A stretch of DNA of 64,000 nt from Vibrio sp. RE88 (GTDB lineage Bacteria; Pseudomonadota; Gammaproteobacteria; Enterobacterales; Vibrionaceae): assembly GCF_013113835.1 (NCBI RefSeq), contig NZ_VTYQ01000003.1, forward strand, positions 558,001-622,000. The letters run 5' to 3'. Below are positions 51,451 to 60,331 of this stretch, one piece after another. The notes beneath the pieces were generated by a model. That model was given only the letters and a program-made list of their open reading frames with translations. It was not told the DNA's origin and did not search any database. How positions within the stretch are numbered: the stretch's first letter is position 1; each line of letters starts with the position of its first letter. Position numbers and translations under genes: made by a program.

Positions 51451-53310
51451 TTACTGAGTCACAACGTAATATTCGATATCGATAGTTTTGCGAAGAATAT
51501 TGATCAGACCTGAAAGATCTTGCTGTGCGTTCATCTGAGTTAGCTGAGTACCAATCTGTTCGTTGTACTGAGCATTAACATCAGATTTCACGTTGGTCAG
51601 CTCAACTACAACGATGTCACCATTGAAGTCTTTGGCTTGAGCGAATTCCACTTGACCACTGCTTGGCTTCTTCATTGAGAAGACAACATCAGCCAATGGC
51701 GAGCTACGATCAATGTTTTCTGAGTCACTGAAGGCAAGACCATTTTCAGTCATTAGGTCTTTGTTACCCTTCTTCAGCTCTGCAACCAAGTTGTCAGCAA
51801 GTTCAATTGCGCTTTGCTCACCTTTCACTTTCGCCAGTGCCGTCGTCACTTGCTCGCGAACTTCGTCTAGTGGAAGGACTGTTTCATCACGCGCATCTTC
51901 TACACGAACAACAATCACGTGCTCAGGTGCTACTTCAATCACTTCTGAGTTCAGCCCATCCTCTTTTACTTCAGGGCTTAAAATGGCTTGCATTACCGCA
52001 GGCGCTTTTAACAACTCCGGCGCATCAGCTTGAGAAATGAAGTCCGTCGTGTGAATTTTAGCTTTGATTGCGCTAGCGGCATCATCTAAAGAATCAGGGT
52101 ACTCAAACGCGACGGTTTCTAGCTGACTTTGTAGCTCATAGAACTGATCGATCGCTTGCTGATCTTTTAGCTCTTGCTTGATTTCAGAAGCCACTTCTTC
52201 ATATGGCTTAGCTACCGAATCTTTCAACTCATCAAGTTTAATGATGTGATAGCCAAAATCAGATTTAACTAAACCTGTCACATCACCGGCCTTCTTCAGA
52301 GCAAACGCGGCCTCTTCAAATGCTGGATCCATAACATCACGCTCGATCCAACCTAGAGAACCACCTTCAGCAGCACTACCAAAGTCATCAGATTTCTCTT
52401 CCGCTAGCGTCGCAAAATCTGCACCAGCATTGAGCTCATCCAAAACCGCTTGAGCTTTCGCTTCATCATCACCCTCAATCAGGATATGACTAACACGACG
52501 CTGCTCTTCCGAGGAGTATTTATCAAGGTGCTCTTGGTAGTATTGCTTTGCTTGCTCATCAGAAACGTCAATTGCGTCTTTCAGCTGCTGAGCTGAAAGC
52601 TCAACATACGCCACTTTAACCTGCTCAGGGCGAGTGTAACGCTCTGGGTTTTGAGTGTAGTAGTCGTTAATTTCTTGTTCTGACAACTCAGCTTTAGATG
52701 CAAAGTCTGACAACGAAAGCGTGACTTTTTTGATTTCACGCGTTTGAGTCAGTAGCTTGCTTTGCGCTTCTACTTCTCCCTCTAGAGAGAAATCGCTCGC
52801 CTGAATTGCTGTCAGGAGTTGATTGCGAACCAAGTCTCTGCGTAGATACTCTGCAAAGCTATCCGGCGAGAAGCCAGCACGACGAAGAGACGATTGGTAA
52901 ATCTCTTGGTCAAACTTTCCATCGACTTGGAACTGTGGCATATCAACAATCATGCTGCGAACTTGAGAGTCACTGACACGTAGACCTAAAGACTCAGCGT
53001 GTTGCTCTAGCAACAAATCGTTAATCATTCGGTCAAGCACTGACTTGCGGAAAGATTCAACGTAGCTTGGGTCTGCTAGCAGAGTTGAGAAATAATCACC
53101 AAGCTGAGCTTGCATGCGATTACGTTCGTTCTGATAAGCTTGTTCAAACTCACCACGACCAATCTCGACGTTACCAACCTTTGCCGCAGAGTTATTGCTA
53201 CCGCCAACGATGTAGCTGCCAACACCGGCAAAGACAAAAGATAGGATGATTAATCCAAGGATAATTTTAACCGCGATGCTATTAACGCCTTCGCGTAATC
53301 GATCCATCAT
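51451..53310 (-). CDS. ppiD: periplasmic folding chaperone PpiD
   Basis: 619 aa. N-terminal membrane anchor (about 14-35), SurA-like chaperone region, parvulin domain (about 265-360, 'RRVSHILIEGDDEAKAQAVL'), long C-terminal helical part. Acts at the SecYEG exit on newly translocated proteins. Double Met start as in E. coli PpiD. Follows hupB. Confidence 0.94.
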   Translation of the reverse strand: MMDRLREGVNSIAVKIILGLIILSFVFAGVGSYIVGGSNNSAAKVGNVEIGRGEFEQAYQNERNRMQAQLGDYFSTLLADPSYVESFRKSVLDRMINDLLLEQHAESLGLRVSDSQVRSMIVDMPQFQVDGKFDQEIYQSSLRRAGFSPDSFAEYLRRDLVRNQLLTAIQASDFSLEGEVEAQSKLLTQTREIKKVTLSLSDFASKAELSEQEINDYYTQNPERYTRPEQVKVAYVELSAQQLKDAIDVSDEQAKQYYQEHLDKYSSEEQRRVSHILIEGDDEAKAQAVLDELNAGADFATLAEEKSDDFGSAAEGGSLGWIERDVMDPAFEEAAFALKKAGDVTGLVKSDFGYHIIKLDELKDSVAKPYEEVASEIKQELKDQQAIDQFYELQSQLETVAFEYPDSLDDAASAIKAKIHTTDFISQADAPELLKAPAVMQAILSPEVKEDGLNSEVIEVAPEHVIVVRVEDARDETVLPLDEVREQVTTALAKVKGEQSAIELADNLVAELKKGNKDLMTENGLAFSDSENIDRSSPLADVVFSMKKPSSGQVEFAQAKDFNGDIVVVELTNVKSDVNAQYNEQIGTQLTQMNAQQDLSGLINILRKTIDIEYYVVTQ

Positions 53311-53404
53311 ATTTAAAACACTCTCCGCGTGTAGACCGCACTAGCTCTAATCGTTGCTAACACGACGTACGTTATAATTAAAATCAGATAGCGCGATAAT
53401 ACCA

Positions 53405-53436
53405 GAAAAAGAAATGCGCATCAGTATGATGCGCAT
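53405..53436 (-). terminator. second terminator after hupB
   Basis: Perfect stem ATGCGCATCA / TGATGCGCAT, loop GTA, minus-strand tail TTCTTTTT. Confidence 0.85.
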
Positions 53437-53453
53437 AATTTAAAAAGGTTCGA

Positions 53454-53478
53454 TAAAAACTGCCGCTATCGGCAATTT
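53454..53478 (-). terminator. first terminator after hupB
   Basis: Stem TGCCG / CGGCA with a 4-base loop and five T; weaker than the one 20 bases further on. Confidence 0.65.
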
Positions 53479-53483
53479 TCAGA

Positions 53484-53753
53484 CTAGTTGCAAGAGTCTT
53501 TTAGAGCTTTACCAGCTTTGAACGCAGGAACTTTTGCTTCTGCGATTTGAATTTCTTCACCAGTCTTTGGGTTACGACCTGTACGAGCGGCACGAGTACG
53601 TACGCTGAATGTACCGAAACCAACTAGAGCAACCTGGTCGCCAGACTGAAGAGTGTCGCCCACAGCTTCAATGAATGCGTCTAGAGCGCGGCCTGCTGAA
53701 GCTTTTGAAAGGTCAGCGTTTTCTGCAATTTTTTCTACTAATTGTGTTTTATT
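53484..53753 (-). CDS. hupB: nucleoid protein HU-beta
   Basis: 89 aa. '[27 protein letters not shown]' start region (residues 2-28), DNA arm '[15 protein letters not shown]'. The start is a GTG at 53753 with AGGGGAA upstream; E. coli hupB also uses GTG. An ATG at 53777 would add residues foreign to HU. Located between lon and ppiD, as in E. coli. Confidence 0.96.
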   Translation of the reverse strand, partial: NKTQLVEKIAENADLSKASAGRALDAFIEAVGDTLQSGDQVALVGFGTFSVRTRAARTGRNPKTGEEIQIAEAKVPAFKAGKALKDSCN

Positions 53754-53878
53754 CACTGTGATTCCCCTTTGCGCCACCTGTTATTATTTTTAAAGGCAGC
53801 TTTCGTTCCATTTCAATTTTAAAGTAACTCCAACCCCTTATACAACAAGGCCTGAAGCTATGTGGGTAACGTTAGCGT

Positions 53879-53918
53879 CCAAAAAAAACGCTGACAAGCC
53901 TTTTTATGCTTATCAGCG
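53879..53918 (-). terminator. intrinsic terminator of lon
   Basis: 11-bp stem ACGCTGATAAG / CTTGTCAGCGT (one G-U) on the minus strand, then eight T. Confidence 0.88.
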
Positions 53919-53948
53919 TAATCTTTTACTTATTTTTGCTGCACATCA

Positions 53949-56300
53949 CTATTTTACAGCAGCAATTTCGACACCTGACGGGTCTTTTTCTAGCGCAACT
54001 TTAAGAACATCATCAATCCATTGCACCGGAATCACCTTAAGATCAGCGATAACGTTGTCTGGAATCTCTTCCAAATCACGCTCATTATCTTTAGGAATCA
54101 GTACCGTTTTGATGCCTCCACGGTGTGCCGCCAGTAGTTTTTCTTTCAAACCACCGATAGGTAAAACTTCACCACGAAGGGTAATTTCACCTGTCATTGC
54201 CACTTCCGCTTTCACAGGGTTACCTGTTAGGCTAGAAACAAGCGCTGTACACATTGCGATACCTGCACTTGGGCCATCTTTCGGCGTTGCACCTTCAGGA
54301 ACGTGGACATGAATATCACGTTTCTCATAAAAGTCAGAGTTGATGCCCAATTTCACAGCACGAGAACGAACTACTGTCATCGCCGCTTGAATCGATTCTT
54401 GCATCACATCGCCAAGAGAGCCGGTTTGAGTCAGCTTACCTTTGCCCGGCATCGCTTCTGTTTCAATCGTGAGAAGATCGCCACCGACTTCTGTCCATGC
54501 CAGACCCGTTACTTGACCAATGCGATTGCTGTCGTCCGCTTTACCGTAATCGTGACGCTGAACACCTAAGTACTCTTTTAGGTTATCCATGTTCACAGTG
54601 ACCGTTTTAAGGCTGCTGTCGAGCAGGATGTTTTTCACCGCTTTACGGCAGATCTTTGAAATTTCACGCTCTAGGCTACGTACACCCGCTTCACGTGTGT
54701 AGTAACGAATAATGCCGATGATTGCAGAGTCTTCGATCTCAATTTCACCCAGTTTCAAACCGTTACGTTTGATCTGTTTCTCTACTAAGTGACGTTTCGC
54801 AATATTGAGTTTCTCGTCTTCGGTGTAACCAGATAGACGAATCACTTCCATACGGTCTAATAGAGGCCCTGGAATATTCATTGAGTTAGACGTCGCAACG
54901 AACATCACGTCAGATAGGTCGTAGTCCACCTCTAGGTAGTGATCGTTAAATGCGTTGTTTTGCTCTGGATCGAGTACCTCTAGCAAGGCTGATGAAGGAT
55001 CGCCACGCATATCAGAAGACATTTTGTCGATCTCATCCAAAAGGAACAGCGGGTTTTTAACGCCGACTTTGGACATTTTCTGAATCAGCTTACCTGGCAT
55101 AGAACCGATGTAAGTACGGCGGTGACCACGGATTTCAGCTTCATCACGAACACCACCCAGCGCCATGCGAGTGTATTTACGGCCAGTAGCCGCCGCAATT
55201 GAGCGACCCAAGGATGTTTTACCAACACCTGGAGGCCCTACTAGACACAAGATAGGCCCTTTCAACTTGTTAATGCGATTCTGTACCGCTAAGTACTCTA
55301 GGATACGTTCTTTAACGCGCTCCAGACCGTAATGATCTTCATTCAGCACTTCTTCGGCTTTTGCCAGATTCTTCTTAACTTTTGAGCGTTTGTGCCAGGG
55401 TACACCCAGCATCCAATCAATGTAGCCGCGAACAACCGTTGCTTCCGCAGACATTGGCGACATCATCTTCAGCTTCTGCAGTTCTTGCTCGGTCTTTTCG
55501 CGCGCTTCTTGCGGCATCTTAGAGTCGACAATTTTCTGCTTCAGCGTTTCGAACTCATCAACACCATCTTCAGTCTCACCCAGCTCTTTCTGAATGGCTT
55601 TCATCTGCTCGTTCAGATAATACTCACGCTGAGATTTTTCCATCTGCTTTTTAACGCGCGTACGAATACGTTTTTCAACTTGAAGCAGGTCAATCTCGGA
55701 TTCCATCTGCCCCATCAGGAATTCAAGACGGTCGGTCACGTCCAACGTTTCCAGCACGATTTGCTTATCTGCCAGTTTTAGTGGCATGTGAGCAGCAATC
55801 GTATCAGCAAGGCGAGCCGCTTCGTCGATACCGTTGAGTGACGTTAAAACTTCAGGTGGAATTTTCTTGTTTAGCTTGATGAAGCCTTCAAACTGATTAA
55901 TCGCACTGCGAACAATCACTTCTTCTTCGCGCTCATCGAGCTGCTCTGTCGTCAGATATTCTGCGTCAGCAGTAAAGAATTCGTCTTCTTCAAATTTATG
56001 AATTTTTGCTCGTTGCTGGCCTTCAACCAACACTTTCACTGTCCCATCCGGCAGCTTTAGCAATTGAAGAATGGTTGCCACGGTACCAACATCAAACAAA
56101 TCGTCTTTTGCTGGCTCATCGGTTTCGGCTTTTTTCTGCGCAACTAGCAGTATTTGCTTGTTGTTATCCATTGCTGCTTCGAGGCAAGCAATCGACTTTT
56201 CACGTCCAACAAACAAAGGAATTACCATGTGCGGGTAAACGACTACATCTCTTAGAGGTAGTACGGGGATCTCGATACGTTCGGAACGTTCCAAGTTCAT
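53949..56300 (-). CDS. lon: Lon ATP-dependent protease
   Basis: 783 aa. N-terminal LON substrate domain (to about 205), coiled coil, AAA+ with Walker A 'GPPGVGKTS', and protease domain with catalytic Ser in 'PKDGPSAGIAM' and Lys in 'GGLKEKLLAAHR'. Degrades misfolded and short-lived regulatory proteins. A clear sigma32-type promoter lies upstream. Confidence 0.97.
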   Translation of the reverse strand: MNLERSERIEIPVLPLRDVVVYPHMVIPLFVGREKSIACLEAAMDNNKQILLVAQKKAETDEPAKDDLFDVGTVATILQLLKLPDGTVKVLVEGQQRAKIHKFEEDEFFTADAEYLTTEQLDEREEEVIVRSAINQFEGFIKLNKKIPPEVLTSLNGIDEAARLADTIAAHMPLKLADKQIVLETLDVTDRLEFLMGQMESEIDLLQVEKRIRTRVKKQMEKSQREYYLNEQMKAIQKELGETEDGVDEFETLKQKIVDSKMPQEAREKTEQELQKLKMMSPMSAEATVVRGYIDWMLGVPWHKRSKVKKNLAKAEEVLNEDHYGLERVKERILEYLAVQNRINKLKGPILCLVGPPGVGKTSLGRSIAAATGRKYTRMALGGVRDEAEIRGHRRTYIGSMPGKLIQKMSKVGVKNPLFLLDEIDKMSSDMRGDPSSALLEVLDPEQNNAFNDHYLEVDYDLSDVMFVATSNSMNIPGPLLDRMEVIRLSGYTEDEKLNIAKRHLVEKQIKRNGLKLGEIEIEDSAIIGIIRYYTREAGVRSLEREISKICRKAVKNILLDSSLKTVTVNMDNLKEYLGVQRHDYGKADDSNRIGQVTGLAWTEVGGDLLTIETEAMPGKGKLTQTGSLGDVMQESIQAAMTVVRSRAVKLGINSDFYEKRDIHVHVPEGATPKDGPSAGIAMCTALVSSLTGNPVKAEVAMTGEITLRGEVLPIGGLKEKLLAAHRGGIKTVLIPKDNERDLEEIPDNVIADLKVIPVQWIDDVLKVALEKDPSGVEIAAVK

Positions 56301-56334
56301 ATTCTTCTCTCTTCCGCTTAGTCTTATGAGCAGT

Positions 56335-56361
56335 ATATGGGGGCTAATTGGTTGGATTCAA
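56335..56361 (-). promoter_or_regulatory. heat-shock (sigma32) promoter of lon
   Basis: Minus strand: CATTGAAT with TTGAAT at 56356-56361, a 13-bp spacer, then CCCCATAT at 56335-56342. This is close to the RpoH consensus CTTGAA-N13-15-CCCCATNT. Confidence 0.75.
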
Positions 56362-56370
56362 TGAAAGAAT

Positions 56371-56401
56371 AAAAAAAAGGAGGTAAATGATTACCTCCTT
56401 A
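56371..56401 (-). terminator. intrinsic terminator of clpX
   Basis: Stem AAGGAGGTAA / TTACCTCCTT, loop about ATG, eight T on the minus strand. Confidence 0.92.
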
Positions 56402-56429
56402 AATTATTCATTAATTTATGTGAATCTGA

Positions 56430-57713
56430 TTAAGATTCTGCGCCCGCGGCCTGATTATCCGAGTTGCTGTAAATCAGCAGTGGGTCAGACTCACCATTAA
56501 TCACTGATTCATCAATGACGACTTTGCTAACGTCATTCATGGATGGAAGCTCATACATGGTTTCCAACAGAACACCTTCCAAGATTGAACGTAATCCGCG
56601 AGCACCCGTTTTACGTTCCATTGCTTTCTTCGCAATAGCACGTAGAGCGTCTTCGCGGAACTCAAGCTCAGAATCTTCTAGCTCGAATAACGCTGCGTAC
56701 TGTTTGGTCAACGCGTTCTTAGGCTCACACAAGATCTGAATGAGTGCTTCTTCATCCAGCTCTGTTAGCGTTGTTGTCACAGGTAGACGACCGATGAATT
56801 CTGGGATCAGACCATATTTAACCAAATCTTCTGGTTCAACCTGAGTGAAGAGTTCACCTACTGTCTTCGTTTCGTCTTTAGAACGAACTTCTGCTCCAAA
56901 ACCAATACCTGTACCCGTCGCAACACGCTGCTCAATCACTTTATCTAGGCCTGCAAATGCACCGCCACAGATAAATAGGATCTTAGAAGTATCAACTTGA
57001 AGGAATTCTTGTTGAGGATGCTTACGCCCACCTTGAGGTGGAACTGAAGCCACAGTACCTTCAATCAGTTTTAGCAACGCCTGCTGAACACCTTCACCGG
57101 ACACGTCACGAGTGATTGATGGGTTTTCAGCCTTACGTGAAATCTTATCGATTTCATCAATGTACACGATGCCGCGCTCGGCTTTTGCTACGTCATAGTC
57201 GCATTTCTGCAGTAGCTTCTGAATGATGTTTTCAACATCTTCACCTACGTAACCGGCTTCGGTTAACGTAGTGGCATCCGCCATTGTGAATGGTACATCT
57301 AGGAAACGCGCTAATGTCTCAGCCAGTAGTGTTTTACCACTACCCGTAGGACCAATAAGAAGGATGTTACTCTTACCGAGCTCAACACCTTCACTTGTCG
57401 TGTCTCCATTACGTAAACGCTTATAGTGGTTATAAACGGCTACTGCTAGCACTTTCTTAGCGTAATCTTGGCCAATCACGTAATCATCAAGGTGTTCACG
57501 AATCTCTCTTGGCACTGGTAGTGCTTCCGATTGTTTCTTCGGCAGAACATCTTTGATTTCTTCACGAATAATGTCGTTACACAAATCGACACATTCGTCA
57601 CAAATGTAAACGGATGGACCAGCGATTAGCTTGCGAACTTCGTGCTGGCTTTTGCCGCAGAAAGAGCAGTAAAGAAGCTTACTACTACCGCTCTCTTTGC
57701 TTTTGTCTGTCAT
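56430..57713 (-). CDS. clpX: ClpX ATPase subunit of Clp protease
   Basis: 427 aa. N-terminal zinc finger with Cys in 'LYCSFCGKS' and '[10 protein letters not shown]'; Walker A 'GPTGSGKT'; Walker B '[10 protein letters not shown]'; pore region 'GRKHPQQEF'; ClpP-docking loop 'GIGFGAEV'. Unfolds tagged proteins into ClpP. AGAGGT ribosome binding site. Has its own -10 after clpP. Confidence 0.97.
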   Translation of the reverse strand: MTDKSKESGSSKLLYCSFCGKSQHEVRKLIAGPSVYICDECVDLCNDIIREEIKDVLPKKQSEALPVPREIREHLDDYVIGQDYAKKVLAVAVYNHYKRLRNGDTTSEGVELGKSNILLIGPTGSGKTLLAETLARFLDVPFTMADATTLTEAGYVGEDVENIIQKLLQKCDYDVAKAERGIVYIDEIDKISRKAENPSITRDVSGEGVQQALLKLIEGTVASVPPQGGRKHPQQEFLQVDTSKILFICGGAFAGLDKVIEQRVATGTGIGFGAEVRSKDETKTVGELFTQVEPEDLVKYGLIPEFIGRLPVTTTLTELDEEALIQILCEPKNALTKQYAALFELEDSELEFREDALRAIAKKAMERKTGARGLRSILEGVLLETMYELPSMNDVSKVVIDESVINGESDPLLIYSNSDNQAAGAES

Positions 57714-57759
57714 TCGCTAACCTCTTAGCCTTTACTCTTTATGATCTGAGTGTATATCA

Positions 57760-57765
57760 ATTATA
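57760..57765 (-). promoter_or_regulatory. possible clpX promoter -10
   Basis: TATAAT on the minus strand in the 73-bp clpP-clpX gap; the -35 is poor. It would give clpX some independence from clpP. Confidence 0.4.
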
Positions 57766-57786
57766 GCCAAAATGCTCTGGCAATTA

Positions 57787-58413
57787 TTACTCACCGCGAT
57801 GAGTCAGCACTGCATCGACCAAACCGTATTCAACAGCTTGATCAGCAGCCATAAAGTTATCACGGTCAGTGTCACGCTCAATCACCTCAAGAGGTTGACC
57901 AGTGTGTTCAGCAAGTAACTTGTTCAGTTTCTGTTTGATGGTCAGGATTTCCTGAGCGTGGATTTGGATGTCAGACGCCTGGCCCTGGAAACCGCCCAGA
58001 GGCTGGTGAATCATCACGCGAGAATTTGGTAGTACATAACGCTTGCCTGGTGCACCACCAGCAAGAAGGAAAGCACCCATTGAGCACGCTTGGCCCATAC
58101 ATACTGTACTAACGTTTGGCTTGATGAACTGCATAGTGTCGTAGATCGACATACCTGCAGTTACACTGCCGCCCGGCGAGTTGATGTATAGGAAAATATC
58201 TTTATCAGGATTTTCAGATTCTAAGAAAAGCAGCTGCGCCACGACAAGATTTGCCATGTGGTCTTCCACTTGACCAGTTAAGAAAATCACGCGCTCTTTT
58301 AATAAACGAGAGTAAATATCGTAAGAACGTTCACCGCGGGAAGTCTGTTCAACCACCATTGGTACCAGCGCGTCTAAAATTGGTGACATTGCATTTTTTT
58401 CTTGGTAGCTCAT
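57787..58413 (-). CDS. clpP: ClpP protease subunit
   Basis: 208 aa, serine protease that forms the double-heptamer chamber used with ClpX/ClpA. Catalytic Ser111 in '[10 protein letters not shown]' (Cys at 110 where E. coli has Ala), His136 in 'MIHQPLGG', Asp near 185 in '[10 protein letters not shown]'. ATG with AGGGA upstream, which lies right after the tig terminator. Confidence 0.97.
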   Translation of the reverse strand: MSYQEKNAMSPILDALVPMVVEQTSRGERSYDIYSRLLKERVIFLTGQVEDHMANLVVAQLLFLESENPDKDIFLYINSPGGSVTAGMSIYDTMQFIKPNVSTVCMGQACSMGAFLLAGGAPGKRYVLPNSRVMIHQPLGGFQGQASDIQIHAQEILTIKQKLNKLLAEHTGQPLEVIERDTDRDNFMAADQAVEYGLVDAVLTHRGE

Positions 58414-58427
58414 ATTCTTATGTCCCT

Positions 58428-58466
58428 AAAATAAATGGCCCGGATGATAAATATCATACGGACCAT
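58428..58466 (-). terminator. tig terminator / clpP upstream hairpin
   Basis: 15-bp stem with a single mismatch: ATGGTCCGTATGATA / TATCATCCGGGCCAT on the minus strand, then TTATTTT. The clpP ribosome binding site follows within 5 bases of the tail. Confidence 0.75.
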
Positions 58467-58518
58467 TGTTAGCAGAATAGTTAACGTTCCGTCAACCTTC
58501 TACGCAAGATATTGCTTA

Positions 58519-59823
58519 TTAAGCTGGCTGCTGTTGGTTCATTAGCTCGTTGAAGCTAACTTCTTTCTCAGAAACCTGTGCTTTAGCGATGATTGCATCG
58601 ATAGCTTGCTCTTCAAGCGCAACGTTACGCATGTTGTCCATCATCTGAGTGTTTTGCTCGTAGTAAGCAATAACTTCTGATGGGTCTTCGTATGCTGTCG
58701 CCATTTCTTCGATAAGCGCTTTCACTTTCTCATCGTCAGCTTTTAGCTCTTCAGACTTGATTACTTCACCTAGAAGAAGGCCAACAACTACGCGACGCTT
58801 AGCTTGCTCTTCGAACAATTCACGTGGAAGTTGCTCAGCAGCTTCTGGGTTGCCACCAAAACGCTGTGCAGCTTGCTGACGTAGCGTACCGATCTCTTGA
58901 TCGATAAGTGCAGCTGGTACGTCGATTTCGTTTTCGTTAACTAGACCGTCAAGCGCTTGCTCTTTGATGCGGTTTTTAACGGCTTGCTTAAGCTCACGCT
59001 CCATGTTCTTACGAACTTCAGCTTTAAGAGCGTCAACGCCACCTTCAGCTACACCAAACTTAGAAACGAACTCATCGTTGATTTCTGGAAGTTCACGTGC
59101 TTCAACTTTGTTCACTTTGATTGCGAACTTAGCTGCTTTACCTTTTAGGTTTTCAGCGTGGTAATCTTCTGGGAATGTTACGTCGATGTCGAATTCCATA
59201 CCCGCTGTTTTACCAGTGATACCGTCTTCGAAACCAGGAATCATGCGACCTGCGCCCATTTCTAGTGGGAAGTTCTCAGCTTTACCACCTTCGAACTCTT
59301 CGCCGTCGATAGAACCAACGAAATCGATAGTTGCACGAGTACCTTCTTCAGCAGCTGAATCAACTTCTGCCCAAGTAGCTTGTTGCTTACGTAGAGTTTC
59401 GATCATCTCTTCAACGTCAGCGTCTTGAACTTCAGTTGTTGGCTTTTCAACAGTGATGTTCTCTAGACCTTTCAACTCAACTTCTGGGTAAACTTCGAAA
59501 GTTGCGTTGAATACTAGATCTTCACCTTCTTTGCTCTCTACTGGAGCGAAAGTTGGTGCGCCTGCTGGGTTGATTTTTTCTTTAACGATCGCTTCGATGA
59601 AGTGGCGTTGCATTACTTCACCCATTACGTCTTGACGTACTGCTTTGCCGTACATCTTCGCAACCATTTTCAGAGGCACTTTGCCTTTACGGAAACCATC
59701 GAAACGACGGTTTTTAGCGATGTTGCGTAGTTCAGCTGTTACAGCATCTTCGATGTTAGCAGCAGGAACAGTAATGTTTAGACGGCGCTCTAGGCCCTCT
59801 AGCGTTTCAACAGTAACTTGCAT
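58519..59823 (-). CDS. tig: trigger factor
   Basis: 434 aa ribosome-bound chaperone. Ribosome-binding loop 'GFRKGKVPL' (residues 43-51 carry the F-R-K signature), FKBP-type prolyl isomerase domain (about 150-245), C-terminal helical arms. First gene of the tig-clpP-clpX-lon run. Preceded by a leader of about 214 nt with several hairpins. Confidence 0.97.
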   Translation of the reverse strand: MQVTVETLEGLERRLNITVPAANIEDAVTAELRNIAKNRRFDGFRKGKVPLKMVAKMYGKAVRQDVMGEVMQRHFIEAIVKEKINPAGAPTFAPVESKEGEDLVFNATFEVYPEVELKGLENITVEKPTTEVQDADVEEMIETLRKQQATWAEVDSAAEEGTRATIDFVGSIDGEEFEGGKAENFPLEMGAGRMIPGFEDGITGKTAGMEFDIDVTFPEDYHAENLKGKAAKFAIKVNKVEARELPEINDEFVSKFGVAEGGVDALKAEVRKNMERELKQAVKNRIKEQALDGLVNENEIDVPAALIDQEIGTLRQQAAQRFGGNPEAAEQLPRELFEEQAKRRVVVGLLLGEVIKSEELKADDEKVKALIEEMATAYEDPSEVIAYYEQNTQMMDNMRNVALEEQAIDAIIAKAQVSEKEVSFNELMNQQQPA

Positions 59824-60331
59824 TATTCATTAACCTCAAAACTGGCTCAGACTGAGCTGAGCGTATGTGCCCTAAAACCTTGAAAAGCTCAGGACCCATC
59901 CTTGTTTGCGCTCTAAGAGCACTCTTCGTAAATCGAGTATCGATAACCAAACGAGTCAGTTACCGGACTAATTAGCGATATCTTTCCAACCAAGTGGGTG
60001 AAAGGTATCTCCGATTAGCCTCAGGATAAAAATTCAGACGCAGCATTCTACCGACCTCGTCGGTCACTGTCGAGCCGATCCCTAACATAGGTCAGGCTTT
60101 ACCCTAAAAACTCAGTTAACTGCTATAAAAAACATCAATCAAGCAGCTAACCGTTCCAGAAATGGGGACATTAATCGGTTTTTCAAGAGAAACTAATCTT
60201 TTTTCTGAATTAAACGAGAAAACTAGATCCAAGTCCGGTTTTGTTCCTCATTTTCGTTACACAACTAAACACACCTGTAACAAAAAACATTACCCTAGGT
60301 TATCAGTAGTACCTCAGTTACAGGGAATGTA
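59824..60331. other. intergenic region between tig and dctB
   Basis: 508 bp with no gene. The left ~214 bp are the tig leader, with four visible minus-strand hairpins. The right ~260 bp are AT-rich and lead to dctB; they contain the inverted repeat CCTGTAAC (60274-60281) / GTTACAGG (60317-60324), whose right arm covers the dctB ribosome binding site AGGGA. I see no tRNA, small ORF or recognised riboswitch. Confidence 0.6.
60045..60073 (-). promoter_or_regulatory. predicted tig promoter
   Basis: Minus strand TCGACA (60068-60073), 17-bp spacer, TAGAAT (60045-60050), then the discriminator GCTGCG. The spacer holds the palindrome CCGACGAGGTCGG. Confidence 0.6.
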
